Under the pieces are notes generated by a model, which worked only from the letters and a program-made list of their open reading frames with translations, was not told the DNA's origin and made no database searches. Below, piece by piece: positions 1 through 8,300 of a stretch of DNA of 64,000 bases (the stretch's first letter is position 1; each line of letters starts with the position of its first letter). The position numbers were made by a program, and so were the translations under genes. This DNA comes from Mesorhizobium sp. WSM3860 (GTDB lineage: Bacteria > Pseudomonadota > Alphaproteobacteria > Rhizobiales > Rhizobiaceae), in contig NZ_NSGF01000019.1 in NCBI RefSeq assembly GCF_002294995.1, forward strand, positions 1-64,000, given 5' to 3'.

Positions 1-2
1 AA

Positions 3-254
3 CTCGGCCTAAAGCATGTCAGGACAAGACCTTATACGCCGAAGACCAACGGCAAGGCCGAGCGCTTCATCCAGACGGCACTCAGGGAGTGGGCATACGC
101 TTTCGCCTATCCAACATCACAACAACGCGCCGCAGAGCTGCCGGTGTGGCTGCATCGCTACAATTGGCACCGCCCCCACGGCAGCCTAAAGTCCAAAACG
201 CCGATCAGTCGCCTCGCTCTAACCCAGGACAACCTGTTGAGGCTCCACAGCTAG
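3..254 (+). CDS. IS481-like transposase, C-terminal fragment
   Basis: The reading frame is open from the left edge to a TAG stop and encodes 83 residues of an integrase-core (rve) transposase end. It has the NGKAERF segment that carries the last catalytic Glu of the DDE triad, followed by the WLHRYNWHRPHGSL and PISRL segments typical of IS481/IS3-type proteins. The 5' part lies outside the window. The stop shares the tetranucleotide CTAG with the stop of the convergent isomerase gene. No downstream terminal inverted repeat could be recognised, so the right end of the element may be lost or may lie inside the neighbouring gene. Confidence 0.8.
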   Translation, partial: LGLKHVRTRPYTPKTNGKAERFIQTALREWAYAFAYPTSQQRAAELPVWLHRYNWHRPHGSLKSKTPISRLALTQDNLLRLHS

Positions 255-937
255 CCCAGCCACTTCTCGTAGTCGGACACCAGAAGGTGAACCGGTGCGA
301 CATCCTCCTCGATATTGGAGAAGCGGCCGATCGGGTCGCGGAAGACGTTGTCGGTGAGGTCGTCGTTGACGGTCGAGACCTCGCCGATCAGCACGTCCTT
401 ATCCTCGGCCCAGAAGGCGTGCCAGACGCCCGGCAGGAGCGTCACGCTCTGGCCCGGGTCGAGCTTCAGGAGCCCGCCGGCGGGCAACCTGGTGATGGTG
501 CCGTCGACCGGCACCGACACTTCGGCCTTCGGGTCGATGCCGCCGTCGCGATCGTGCATGAACAGTTCCAGCACCAGCTTGCCGCCGCCGCGGTTGATGA
601 TGTCCTCGGCCTTGATGTTATGGCGGTGCATGGGCGACAGCTGGTCCTTGCGCGAGATCATGATCTTCTCGGCGTAGAGCATGCCCATGCCGAGCTTCAT
701 GTCCGCGTAGCGGCCGTTGCGGACGGTAAACAGGAAGAGGCCAAGCTCATCGAACTTCTCCTGGCCGTAGTCGGTGATGTCCCAGCCGAGACGCGAGCTG
801 AAAATGGCCGAGGAGTCCGCCTTGTGCGCCTTCATCTCTTCCGGCGACCAGTAGGCGAACGGCGGCATGATGTAGCCGAACGAGCGGATGAAGGCGTCGG
901 CTTCGCGGATGATGTCGTTGATCTTGGAGCGCTTCAT
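251..937 (-). CDS. D-lyxose ketol-isomerase family protein
   Basis: This 228-residue cupin-type sugar isomerase matches the size of the E. coli O157 D-lyxose isomerase family (about 227 residues). The probable metal ligands are His104, His106, Glu111 (segment MHRHNIKAED) and His173 (segment GVWHAFW). Members of the family interconvert D-lyxose and D-xylulose, or D-mannose and D-fructose, in the cytoplasm. The start at MKRSKIND is chosen because GGAAGG lies just upstream; the frame remains open further 5' but that part is not protein-like. The gene points away from the D-threonine aldolase-like gene and has no transporter or kinase nearby, so its physiological sugar is unclear. Confidence 0.8.
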   Translation of the reverse strand: MKRSKINDIIREADAFIRSFGYIMPPFAYWSPEEMKAHKADSSAIFSSRLGWDITDYGQEKFDELGLFLFTVRNGRYADMKLGMGMLYAEKIMISRKDQLSPMHRHNIKAEDIINRGGGKLVLELFMHDRDGGIDPKAEVSVPVDGTITRLPAGGLLKLDPGQSVTLLPGVWHAFWAEDKDVLIGEVSTVNDDLTDNVFRDPIGRFSNIEEDVAPVHLLVSDYEKWLG

Positions 938-1081
938 GGTCGTTTTTCCTTCCGGCCGCTGCCTGCTGAAATCTGCCGACCCGAATATCCCAATGCCGCT
1001 CCGCTGTCGACGCAAACTCACGGCTCTGGCCTCGTGACATCCGGCCGGATCAAGCCCATAACCCCAACCGGTTTTTGATGC

Positions 1082-1126
1082 GCATGTCTTTATCCCGAAA
1101 CCGGTTCCCACTTTCGGGAGACATGC
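1082..1126. repeat. Short palindromic intergenic repeat
   Basis: Nested inverted arms: GCATGTCT at 1082-1089 pairs with AGACATGC at 1119-1126, and TCCCGAAA at 1093-1100 pairs with TTTCGGGA at 1112-1119. A three-base bulge sits on the left and an 11-base loop in the centre. It lies in the gap between two divergent genes, immediately upstream of the D-threonine aldolase-like gene. It resembles short dispersed rhizobial repeats; no second copy was seen in this window. Confidence 0.7.
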
Positions 1127-1144
1127 TTTTGAACGGTGATCTTC

Positions 1145-2203
1145 ATGGCAAACATAGACGATCTCGACACGCCGGCGATCCTGATCGACGCGGCCCGCGC
1201 CGAAGCCAACATCACGAAGGCGCAGGCGCATGCCGACCGCCACGGGCTGAAGCTGCGCCCCCATATCAAGACGCACAAGCTGCCCTACTGGGCGAAGAGG
1301 CAGGTGGCGGCGGGTGCGGTCGGCATCACATGCCAGAAGATCGGCGAGGCCGAGGTGATGGCCGATGCCGGGCTTGAGGACATTTTCCTGCCCTACAACA
1401 TTCTCGGCCGCGCCAAGCTGGAGCGGCTGAAGGCACTGCATGGCCGCGTCACGCTGTCGGTCACCGCGGACAGCCACGAAACGCTGGCAGGGCTAGCCGC
1501 GACCTTCACCGATACCGGCCACCCGCTGCCGGTGCTGGTCGAATGCGACACCGGCATGGGCCGCTGCGGCGTGCAGAGCCCGGCCGAAGCGGTGGCGCTG
1601 GCGAAAGTGATCGACCAGGCCAAGGGCCTGACCTTCGGCGGGCTGATGACCTATCCGGCCGCCGGCCGCGCTGCCGAAGCGGAGACCTGGCTGAGGACCG
1701 CGCGCGAGACGCTTGCGGCGGCCGGCCTCGAATGCCGGCGCATTTCCAGCGGAGGCACGCCGGACATGTGGCGCTCGGGCGAGGACAGCGTTGTGACCGA
1801 ATATAGGCCCGGCACGTATATTTATCTCGACCGCTACCAGGTCGCCAAAGGCGTCGGCACGCTCGACGATTGCGCGCTGACGGTGCTGGCCACCGTGGTC
1901 AGCCACCCGACGCCCTCCCGCGCCATCCTCGACAGCGGCAGCAAGGCATTGTCCTCCGATACGCTGGGGCTGCCGGATTTCGGCGAGCTGCTCGGCGTGC
2001 CCGGCGCGCGGGTGACGGGGTTGAGCGAAGAGCACGGCAACGTCACGCTTGCGGACGGTGCAGCCCTGCGCATCGGCGAGCGCGTGCGCGTTGTGCCCGA
2101 TCATTGCTGCGTGGTGACAAATTTGTTCGACCAGGTGCATCTGATCGACGGCGACAAGGTGCTGGAAACACTGCCGGTGGCGGCGCGTGGACGTATGGGG
2201 TGA
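1145..2203 (+). CDS. D-threonine aldolase / D-serine dehydratase-like PLP enzyme (DSD1 family)
   Basis: A 352-residue alanine-racemase-fold enzyme. The PLP lysine is expected in the RPHIKTHK segment (Lys42). The C-terminal D-serine dehydratase-like domain carries a His-x-Cys pair (His320, Cys322) in the position of the zinc ligands of D-threonine aldolase and eukaryotic D-serine dehydratase. Family members cleave D-threonine or beta-hydroxy-D-amino acids, or deaminate D-serine; the substrate cannot be fixed from sequence. ATG 1145 is preferred over GTG 1136, but neither has a strong ribosome-binding site. Its convergent neighbour is ccmC, separated by a palindromic repeat. Confidence 0.8.
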   Translation: MANIDDLDTPAILIDAARAEANITKAQAHADRHGLKLRPHIKTHKLPYWAKRQVAAGAVGITCQKIGEAEVMADAGLEDIFLPYNILGRAKLERLKALHGRVTLSVTADSHETLAGLAATFTDTGHPLPVLVECDTGMGRCGVQSPAEAVALAKVIDQAKGLTFGGLMTYPAAGRAAEAETWLRTARETLAAAGLECRRISSGGTPDMWRSGEDSVVTEYRPGTYIYLDRYQVAKGVGTLDDCALTVLATVVSHPTPSRAILDSGSKALSSDTLGLPDFGELLGVPGARVTGLSEEHGNVTLADGAALRIGERVRVVPDHCCVVTNLFDQVHLIDGDKVLETLPVAARGRMG

Positions 2204-2221
2204 TGTGCGCCTTTCTCTTGT

Positions 2222-2353
2222 CCCCCTGTGGGAGAAGGTGGATCGGCGCGATTGCGCCGAGACGGATGGGGGGTGTTCCAGCGGAGTGAGACGTCGGCTT
2301 TCCCTGGAACACCCCTCATCCGTCGCCTTCGGCGACACCTTCTCCCACGAGGG
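2222..2353. repeat. Palindromic mosaic repeat, class C (RIME-like)
   Basis: The arms run inward from the CCTGTGGGAGAAGGTG and CACCTTCTCCCACGAGG ends and continue with matching CGGATG-x-GGGGTGTTCCA and TGGAACACCCCTCATCCG blocks around a short centre. The element lies between the convergent D-threonine aldolase-like gene and ccmC, and its right arm is read as the C-terminal end of ccmC. A related, more degraded copy lies at about 52262-52400. Confidence 0.8.
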
Positions 2354-3119
2354 AAGAAGGGGAAGTTCGTTCAGCCTGCCGCGCCGCAACTCTCCGCATC
2401 GCGATCACACGGCGCCTGAAAATCTCCGTGCGTATCGCCATCAAGTGCAGCGTGAAGAACAGCACGGTGAAGCCAAGCGCCATCACGGCGAGCGGCCACA
2501 GCATGGAGGGGTCGATGGTCGGGCCGCCGAGGCGGAAGACCGAGGCCGGCTGGTGCAGCGTGTTCCACCAGTCCACCGAGAATTTGATGATCGGGATGTT
2601 GATGAAGCCGACCAGCGTGATGATTGCGGCGGCCCAGGCGGCGCGGCCGGCGTCGTCCAGCGCGCGGGTCAGTGCGATGATGCCAAGATACATAAGGAAA
2701 AGCACGAAGACCGAGGTCAGCCGTGCGTCCCACACCCACCAGGTGCCCCACATCGGCTTGCCCCAAATGGAGCCGGTGATCAGCGCAAGCGCGGTGAAGG
2801 TGGCGCCGATCGGAGCCGCGGCCTTCAGCGCCACGTCGGCCAGCGGGTGGCGCCAGACCAGAGTGCCGAGCGCCGAGATCGCCATGATGGTGTAGCACAT
2901 CATGGCAAGCCAGGCGAAAGGCACGTGGATATACATGATGCGCACCGTGATGCCCTGCTGGAAATCCTCTGGCGCGGTGAAGCTCATATAGAAGCCGACG
3001 CCGAGCAGGATCGCCGCGATCGCCGCCAGCCACGGAATAACCTTGTCGGCCAGCCCGACGAAGCGCGTCGGGTTGGCGAGGTCGATCCAGCCGGCGAGGC
3101 GTGAGGTGGTGTCGCTCAT
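2316..3119 (-). CDS. ccmC: Heme exporter / c-type cytochrome maturation protein CcmC
   Basis: CcmC is an inner-membrane heme-handling protein that loads heme onto the chaperone CcmE in system I cytochrome c maturation. The 267-residue product has six hydrophobic segments and the tryptophan-rich WWD signature (WGTWWVWDARLTS, about residues 119-132), with conserved histidines in flanking loops (YIHVPFAW and NTLHQP). The last 18 or so residues, from about ERTSPSS onward, are encoded by the class C repeat and are unlike normal CcmC ends. The usual partners ccmA, ccmB, ccmD and ccmG are not adjacent, so this is an isolated ccmC, 89 bases downstream of ndvA on the same strand. Confidence 0.93.
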   Translation of the reverse strand: MSDTTSRLAGWIDLANPTRFVGLADKVIPWLAAIAAILLGVGFYMSFTAPEDFQQGITVRIMYIHVPFAWLAMMCYTIMAISALGTLVWRHPLADVALKAAAPIGATFTALALITGSIWGKPMWGTWWVWDARLTSVFVLFLMYLGIIALTRALDDAGRAAWAAAIITLVGFINIPIIKFSVDWWNTLHQPASVFRLGGPTIDPSMLWPLAVMALGFTVLFFTLHLMAIRTEIFRRRVIAMRRVAARQAERTSPSSLVGEGVAEGDG

Positions 3120-3208
3120 GCCGATCTAAATAGACCGGCGATGTGTCCGGGGCAATCGAGGGAGTGTCGCAGCCTTCCCTTCCCCCCTGTGGGAGAAGGG
3201 AAAAAAGC

Positions 3209-4978
3209 TTACGCGGCTTCGGTCACCGGACGGCTGAGGCGGCGGACTTCCTCGTCGTTGAGCAGGCCGCCGGCGCGCAGCAGGGCTGCGAAGCGGCCGT
3301 TGCGCAGCGACAGCTCGGTGAAGCCGCCATATTCGACCACCTTGCCCTTGTCCATGAAGACGACCAGGTCGGCGTCGCGAACGGTGGTCAGGCGGTGGGC
3401 AATAATGAAGGTCGTGCGGTTGCGCCGCAGTTCGTCGATCGCTTCCTTGACGCGATCCTCGGTCTCGACGTCGAGGGCGCTCGTCGCCTCGTCGAGCACC
3501 AGGATCGGCGCATCCTTCAGCACGGCGCGGGCGATGGCGATGCGCTGGCGCTCGCCGCCCGAGAGCTGGCCGCCGCGCTCGCCGACGACGGTGTCGTAGC
3601 CGCCGCTCTTGGCCAGGATGAAATCCTGCGCGGCGGCGGCATTGGCGGCGGCGTGCACCTCGTCATTGCTCGCATCGGCGCGGCCAACGCGGATGTTATC
3701 CTCGATCGAGCGGTTGAGGAGGCCGGCGTCCTGGAAGACGGTGGCGATCGAGTGGCGCAGCGACTTGCGCGTCACCGTGCGGGTGTCGATGCCGTCGATC
3801 AGGATGCGGCCTCTGGACGGTGTGAAGACGCGCTGCAGCAGGTTGATGAGCGTCGTCTTGCCGGCGCCGGTCGGGCCGACGATGGCGACGGTCTTGCCGG
3901 CCGGCACCTCGAAGGAGACGTCCTCGATACCATAGCCCGAATTCGCGAACTCGAAGCTGACGTCCTCGAAGCGCACACGGCCGGTGACATTGGTCAACTC
4001 GCGCAGGCCGTCCGGCTCGGCGGTTTCGGCGGCCGAGTCCTCGAGGCGATAGAAATCCTCGAGCTTGGCGCGGGCCTCGGAAATCTGCGTCGTGAAGGCC
4101 GACATCTGGTCGAGACGGGCGATCAGCATTCCGGCAAAGCCGGTGAACGCGACGACGTCTCCGACGCGAAGCTGGCCACGGGTGACGAGATAAGCGCCAA
4201 TCGAGAGCACGATCATCATCGAGATGGTCGACGACAGGCGGTTCAGCGCATTGGCGATCGCCCACCAATCAAGCACCGGATTCTGCGCGTCGAGCAGGTC
4301 CTTGACATAGCGCTTCAGCGTCGCGGTCTCATGGCCGATGCGGTTGTAGCTCTGCAGCACGGCGACGTTGCTGACGCTGTCGGTCACATGGGCAAACACG
4401 GTGTGGTAGTGGCGCTCGACGGCGGTCTGCCCCGACTTGGTACGGCGCATGACGATACGGCCGATTCCGACGTAGAGCACGCCCAGGCCGAGCAGCACGA
4501 TGGACATGCGGACGTCCATGGAAAGCGCGGTCGGCACCAGCAGCACCAGCGCGATGGCGGTCGAGAGATGCACGCGCATAAATTCGAGCCACAGGCTGAA
4601 CAGGGTCTCGACGGCGCGCAGCAGCGTCTGCAGCGAATTGGAAGTGCCGCGCTGGTGGTGCCAGGCGAGCGGCATGGTGATGACGCGCTCGAAGGACTGG
4701 CACAGCACTTCCGAACGGCGGGTATGGGCGAAGCGGTCGGCGCCGCGCGACACCAGCACGAAAGCCATGACATTGAAGATACCGAGAGCAGCCCAGACGG
4801 CGAGCGTCGAAAACACCGGACCTTTTTCGGAGATGGCGCCGATAACCCGGCCCAAAAGGATCGGCTCGAGAATTGCGATCGCGGCAAGCGCGACGTTGGC
4901 GCCGCAGATCAGCGCGACGCGCTTCTTGTCCGCAGCCAGATAACCCAGCGCTCTAAAGTAGATCTGCAGAAGTGACAC
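3209..4978 (-). CDS. ndvA: Cyclic beta-1,2-glucan exporter, ABC permease-ATPase
   Basis: A fused ABC exporter half-transporter: N-terminal transmembrane domain (five or six hydrophobic spans in residues 1-300), then an ATPase domain with Walker A GPTGAGKTT (about residues 365-373), signature LSGGERQ (about 473) and Walker B ILVLDEATSALD. It closely follows Sinorhizobium NdvA / Agrobacterium ChvA, which move cyclic beta-1,2-glucan to the periplasm. GTG 4978 is chosen because the SLLQIYFRALGYL start aligns with the NdvA amino terminus, giving 589 residues; an in-frame ATG at 5047 would add 23 residues unlike the family. The glucan synthase gene lies upstream on the same strand, which supports the assignment. 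Confidence 0.93.
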   Translation of the reverse strand: MSLLQIYFRALGYLAADKKRVALICGANVALAAIAILEPILLGRVIGAISEKGPVFSTLAVWAALGIFNVMAFVLVSRGADRFAHTRRSEVLCQSFERVITMPLAWHHQRGTSNSLQTLLRAVETLFSLWLEFMRVHLSTAIALVLLVPTALSMDVRMSIVLLGLGVLYVGIGRIVMRRTKSGQTAVERHYHTVFAHVTDSVSNVAVLQSYNRIGHETATLKRYVKDLLDAQNPVLDWWAIANALNRLSSTISMMIVLSIGAYLVTRGQLRVGDVVAFTGFAGMLIARLDQMSAFTTQISEARAKLEDFYRLEDSAAETAEPDGLRELTNVTGRVRFEDVSFEFANSGYGIEDVSFEVPAGKTVAIVGPTGAGKTTLINLLQRVFTPSRGRILIDGIDTRTVTRKSLRHSIATVFQDAGLLNRSIEDNIRVGRADASNDEVHAAANAAAAQDFILAKSGGYDTVVGERGGQLSGGERQRIAIARAVLKDAPILVLDEATSALDVETEDRVKEAIDELRRNRTTFIIAHRLTTVRDADLVVFMDKGKVVEYGGFTELSLRNGRFAALLRAGGLLNDEEVRRLSRPVTEAA

Positions 4979-5304
4979 TTCAGCTACTCCGCCAAACTCT
5001 TGTCCGTGCTCAATGTCGGTATTGTGCACCGCACCATTTTTTGACACGTACCGCTTAATGTGTCGCGAAACAATGCGTCGTCTATCCCTTCCGTTCCCAT
5101 TTAGCGAACAAAAGATGACGACGGTGCGAAATCTGACGTGATCACCTAACGGTTTGAGATAAAAGGTGAAATGTCAGCCTTGAGGCAAAATAATGGCACA
5201 TGCCCCGCGCTGCCACATTTTCGATCACATGCCGCTTGCTTAGCCGGGTCTAAAGCAGCGTGGGCCCGTTGCCCGGTCCATTGCCAAAGTAAAACGCCAA
5301 GCTT
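4979..5304. other. ndvB-ndvA intergenic region without recognisable gene
   Basis: About 330 bases between the ndvA start and the stem-loop after ndvB. It is more AT-rich than its surroundings, and no frame gives a convincing protein. It is long enough to hold an independent ndvA promoter, so the two genes need not be a single transcript. Confidence 0.5.
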
Positions 5305-5332
5305 GGCCGCGCATCCCGAGAGATGCGCGGCC
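5305..5332 (-). terminator. Stem-loop downstream of ndvB
   Basis: A perfect 11-bp stem (GGCCGCGCATC with GATGCGCGGCC) and a six-base loop, 14 bases after the ndvB stop. There is no good T-run on the minus strand, so it may be a weak terminator, an attenuator before ndvA, or an mRNA-stabilising hairpin. Confidence 0.55.
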
Positions 5333-5346
5333 TGCAATCTTTGATC

Positions 5347-8300
5347 TTACGCAGGTATCTTGACGACGACCTCGGTCTTCTCGCCGACCTTTGGTTCGAA
5401 AGATCCTGATTTGGTCTTCGAACCATTTACTTCAAGCCCGATCGACTTGGTCTTTTTGTCGCGGATGACGCGAACCTTGATTTCGCCGTCGAACATCTTG
5501 AGCGTGGCGGCGTAGCCGTCCCAGTGCCCCGGCAGCTTCGGCCTAAACGTGATCTGCTTGCCGCGCCGCTCGATGCCGAGGATTCCTTCCACCGCGGCCC
5601 GGTAAAGCCAGCCGGCCGAGCCCGTGTACCAGGTCCAGCCGCCGCGGCCGCCCTTTCCTTCGCCGGCGTAGATGTCCGCCGCCACGACGTAAGGCTCGAC
5701 GCGGTAATGCTCGGCCGCCGCCTCGTCCGAGGCGTGGTTGACGGGGTTCAGCATTGAGAAGCAGCGATAGGCTTCGTCGGTGCGTCCCATTTCCGCCAGC
5801 GCGATGACGAACCAGGTGGCGGCATGGGTGTACTGGCCGCCGTTCTCGCGCACGCCCGGCGGGTAGCTCTTGATATAGCCGGGATCCTTGTCGCTGTTCG
5901 AGAAGGGCGGCGTGAACAGCTTGACGATCTTGTGCTTGTCGTCGACGAGCATCTTCGTCGCCTGCTCCATGGCCGTGGTCGAGCGGGCAGGATCCCCCTC
6001 GCCCGACAGCACGCTCCAGGACTGGGCGATGGAGTCGATCTTGCACTCGTCCGAGTTGCGGGAGCCGAGCGGCGTGCCGTCGTCGAAGCTGCCGCGCCGA
6101 TACCATTGGCCGTCCCAGGCCGTGCTCTCCAGCGCCCGCTTCAGCAGGTCTGCGTGCTTCGTCCAGGCTTGCGCCCGCTTGCTGTCGCTCTGTCCCTTGG
6201 CGATGGGCGCGAAGTCACCCAGCGTCTTCAGCAAGAACCAGCCCAGCCAGACGCTCTCGCCCTTGCCGCCCTCACCGACACGGTTCATGCCGTCGTTCCA
6301 GTCGCCGCCAAGGATCAGCGGCAAGCCTGCCGGGCTGCTGCGCTTGATCGCAAGATCGAGCGCCCGCGCGCAGTGGTCGTAAAGCGAGGCGGTGGTCTTG
6401 GTGATCTCGGGCGTGAAGAAGGCGTCGTGCTCGCCCTCGCCAAGCTCCTGCCCGTCGATGAAGGGGATCTGCTCCTTGAGGATCGCGGCATCGCCCGTCA
6501 CCTCGATGTAGCGGGCCGTCGCGTGCGCCAGCCAGACAACATCGTCCGAGATCATGGTGCGCACGCCGGCATCGGTGCGCGGCAGCCACCAGTGCTGCAC
6601 GTCGCCCTCCTGGAACTGCCGGCGGGCGGCGTTGAGAATCTGGTCGCGCGCCAGCTTCGGATCATGCGCCAGCAAAGCCAGTGTATCCTGCAACTGGTCG
6701 CGGAAGCCGAAGGCGCCGCTCGCCTGGTAGAACGCCGAGCGCGCGCGGATGCGGCAGGCCAGGCTCTGGTAGGGCAGCCAGTGGTTGACCATGGCGTTGA
6801 GCGCCTTGTCCGGCGTCTCGACCTGAATGGTGTCGAGGAAGCCGCGCCAGACGCGCTCATTGTCGGCCAGACGCTGGTCGAAATCCTTGTCCCTGTGGGT
6901 CTGCACCAGGGCGCTCGCCTCGGCGGCCGTGGCGGCGTCGCCAAGCAGCCAGAACAGCGTCACGTCGCCTCCGGCCGGGATGTCGATGTCGCTGGCGATC
7001 ACCGCGCAAGGATCGTCACCTGCCTCGACGCGGCCGGACAAAGCAACCCCGCCAAGCACGGCCTGCGGATATTCCGTCGTGCCGTGCCTGCCGATGAACT
7101 CACCGCGGTCGGCGGTCACCGAATGAACAGGCGCCGTCGTGGCGAGGAAAGACACCCGCTCGCCGAAGTCGAGCCCGTATGGGTTCTGCGCCAGCATGGC
7201 GCCCGTTGCGGCGTCCCTGGTCGGCACGATGGTTGCCGCCGTGCGCGAGCGATGGCCGCCGAGCACCCACTCGGCATAGGCATAGACGCGCAGCCTTGCC
7301 GGCGCGGAGCCGGCATTCTGGATGCGCAGCCGGGTGATCTTCACCGGATCCACCGGGTCGACCACCTGCGTCAGATCCATCGACAGCGGCCCGCGCTTCG
7401 AGCGGAAGGTCGAGAACCCCTGCCCGTGCCAGGTTTCGTAGGTCATCGAGGGATCGCGCACCACCGCGGCCGTCGGCGAGAACGCCTTGCCGCTCAACTG
7501 ATCATAGATATAGAAGCCCTCGCCCGGTCGGTTCGACACCGGGTCGTTCGACCACGGCGTCAACTGGTAGTCGCGGCTGTTGCGGCTCCAGGTGAAGCCG
7601 GCGCCCTCGGCCGAGACGTGGAAGCCGAAGGAAGCGTTGGAGATGACGTTGATCCAGGGCTGCGGCGTCACACGACGGCCGGTCAGCCGCGTCACATAGT
7701 GGCGCCCGTCGCCGTCGAAGCCGCCAAAGCCGTTCCAGAGGCTGAGGCCGGTGCCGTCGGCGGCGATATCGGCTCCCCCCTCGCTTGCCCGCGTCGGCTC
7801 AGGCAATGGCGGCGACGGCTGGCGGGCCGGAACGCCTTCCGCCTGCTGCAAGGCGTCGCGAGCCTGCAATGCCGCGGTCTCGGCCCTTTCGAGCTGGTCG
7901 AAGATGGTGCCGTTGCGGGTGTGGAGCGCGACGCGTGCGACCGACAGCAGGGTCCTGTAGGTCGGCTCGTCCATCAGGTCGCGGCGCACGGCGAAGATGT
8001 GCTGGCGGGGCCCAAGCTCGCGACCGCGCAGGCGGCTGTTCTCGCACAGCGTCTCCACCGCGCGTTGCAGGTCCTGCACGTAGGAGGACGCCTGCTCGTT
8101 GACGACGACGAAGTCGATCATCATGCCGCGGGCGCGCATGTATTCCTGGAAGCGCAGCGCCTGAGCGACGATCTCGAGATCGGCGACGTCGCCGATGCGC
8201 ACCAGGAAGATGGGGAAATCGCCGGAGATGCTGGTTGGCCAAAGGCTCGACTGGCGGCCGAGGCCCGACGCGATGGAGTCGGCGGGCAGACGCAGGAACG

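Noticed and set aside
3170..3206. Rho-independent terminator after ndvA
   Set aside because: The hairpin CCCTTCTCCC / GGGGGGAAGGG is real, but the T-run precedes it on the minus strand; it looks like a repeat fragment.
3143..4975. A 610-codon open frame on the plus strand opposite ndvA
   Set aside because: It mirrors a clear ABC exporter gene; its His/Arg/Ala-rich product has no domain, a normal result of high-GC antisense frames.
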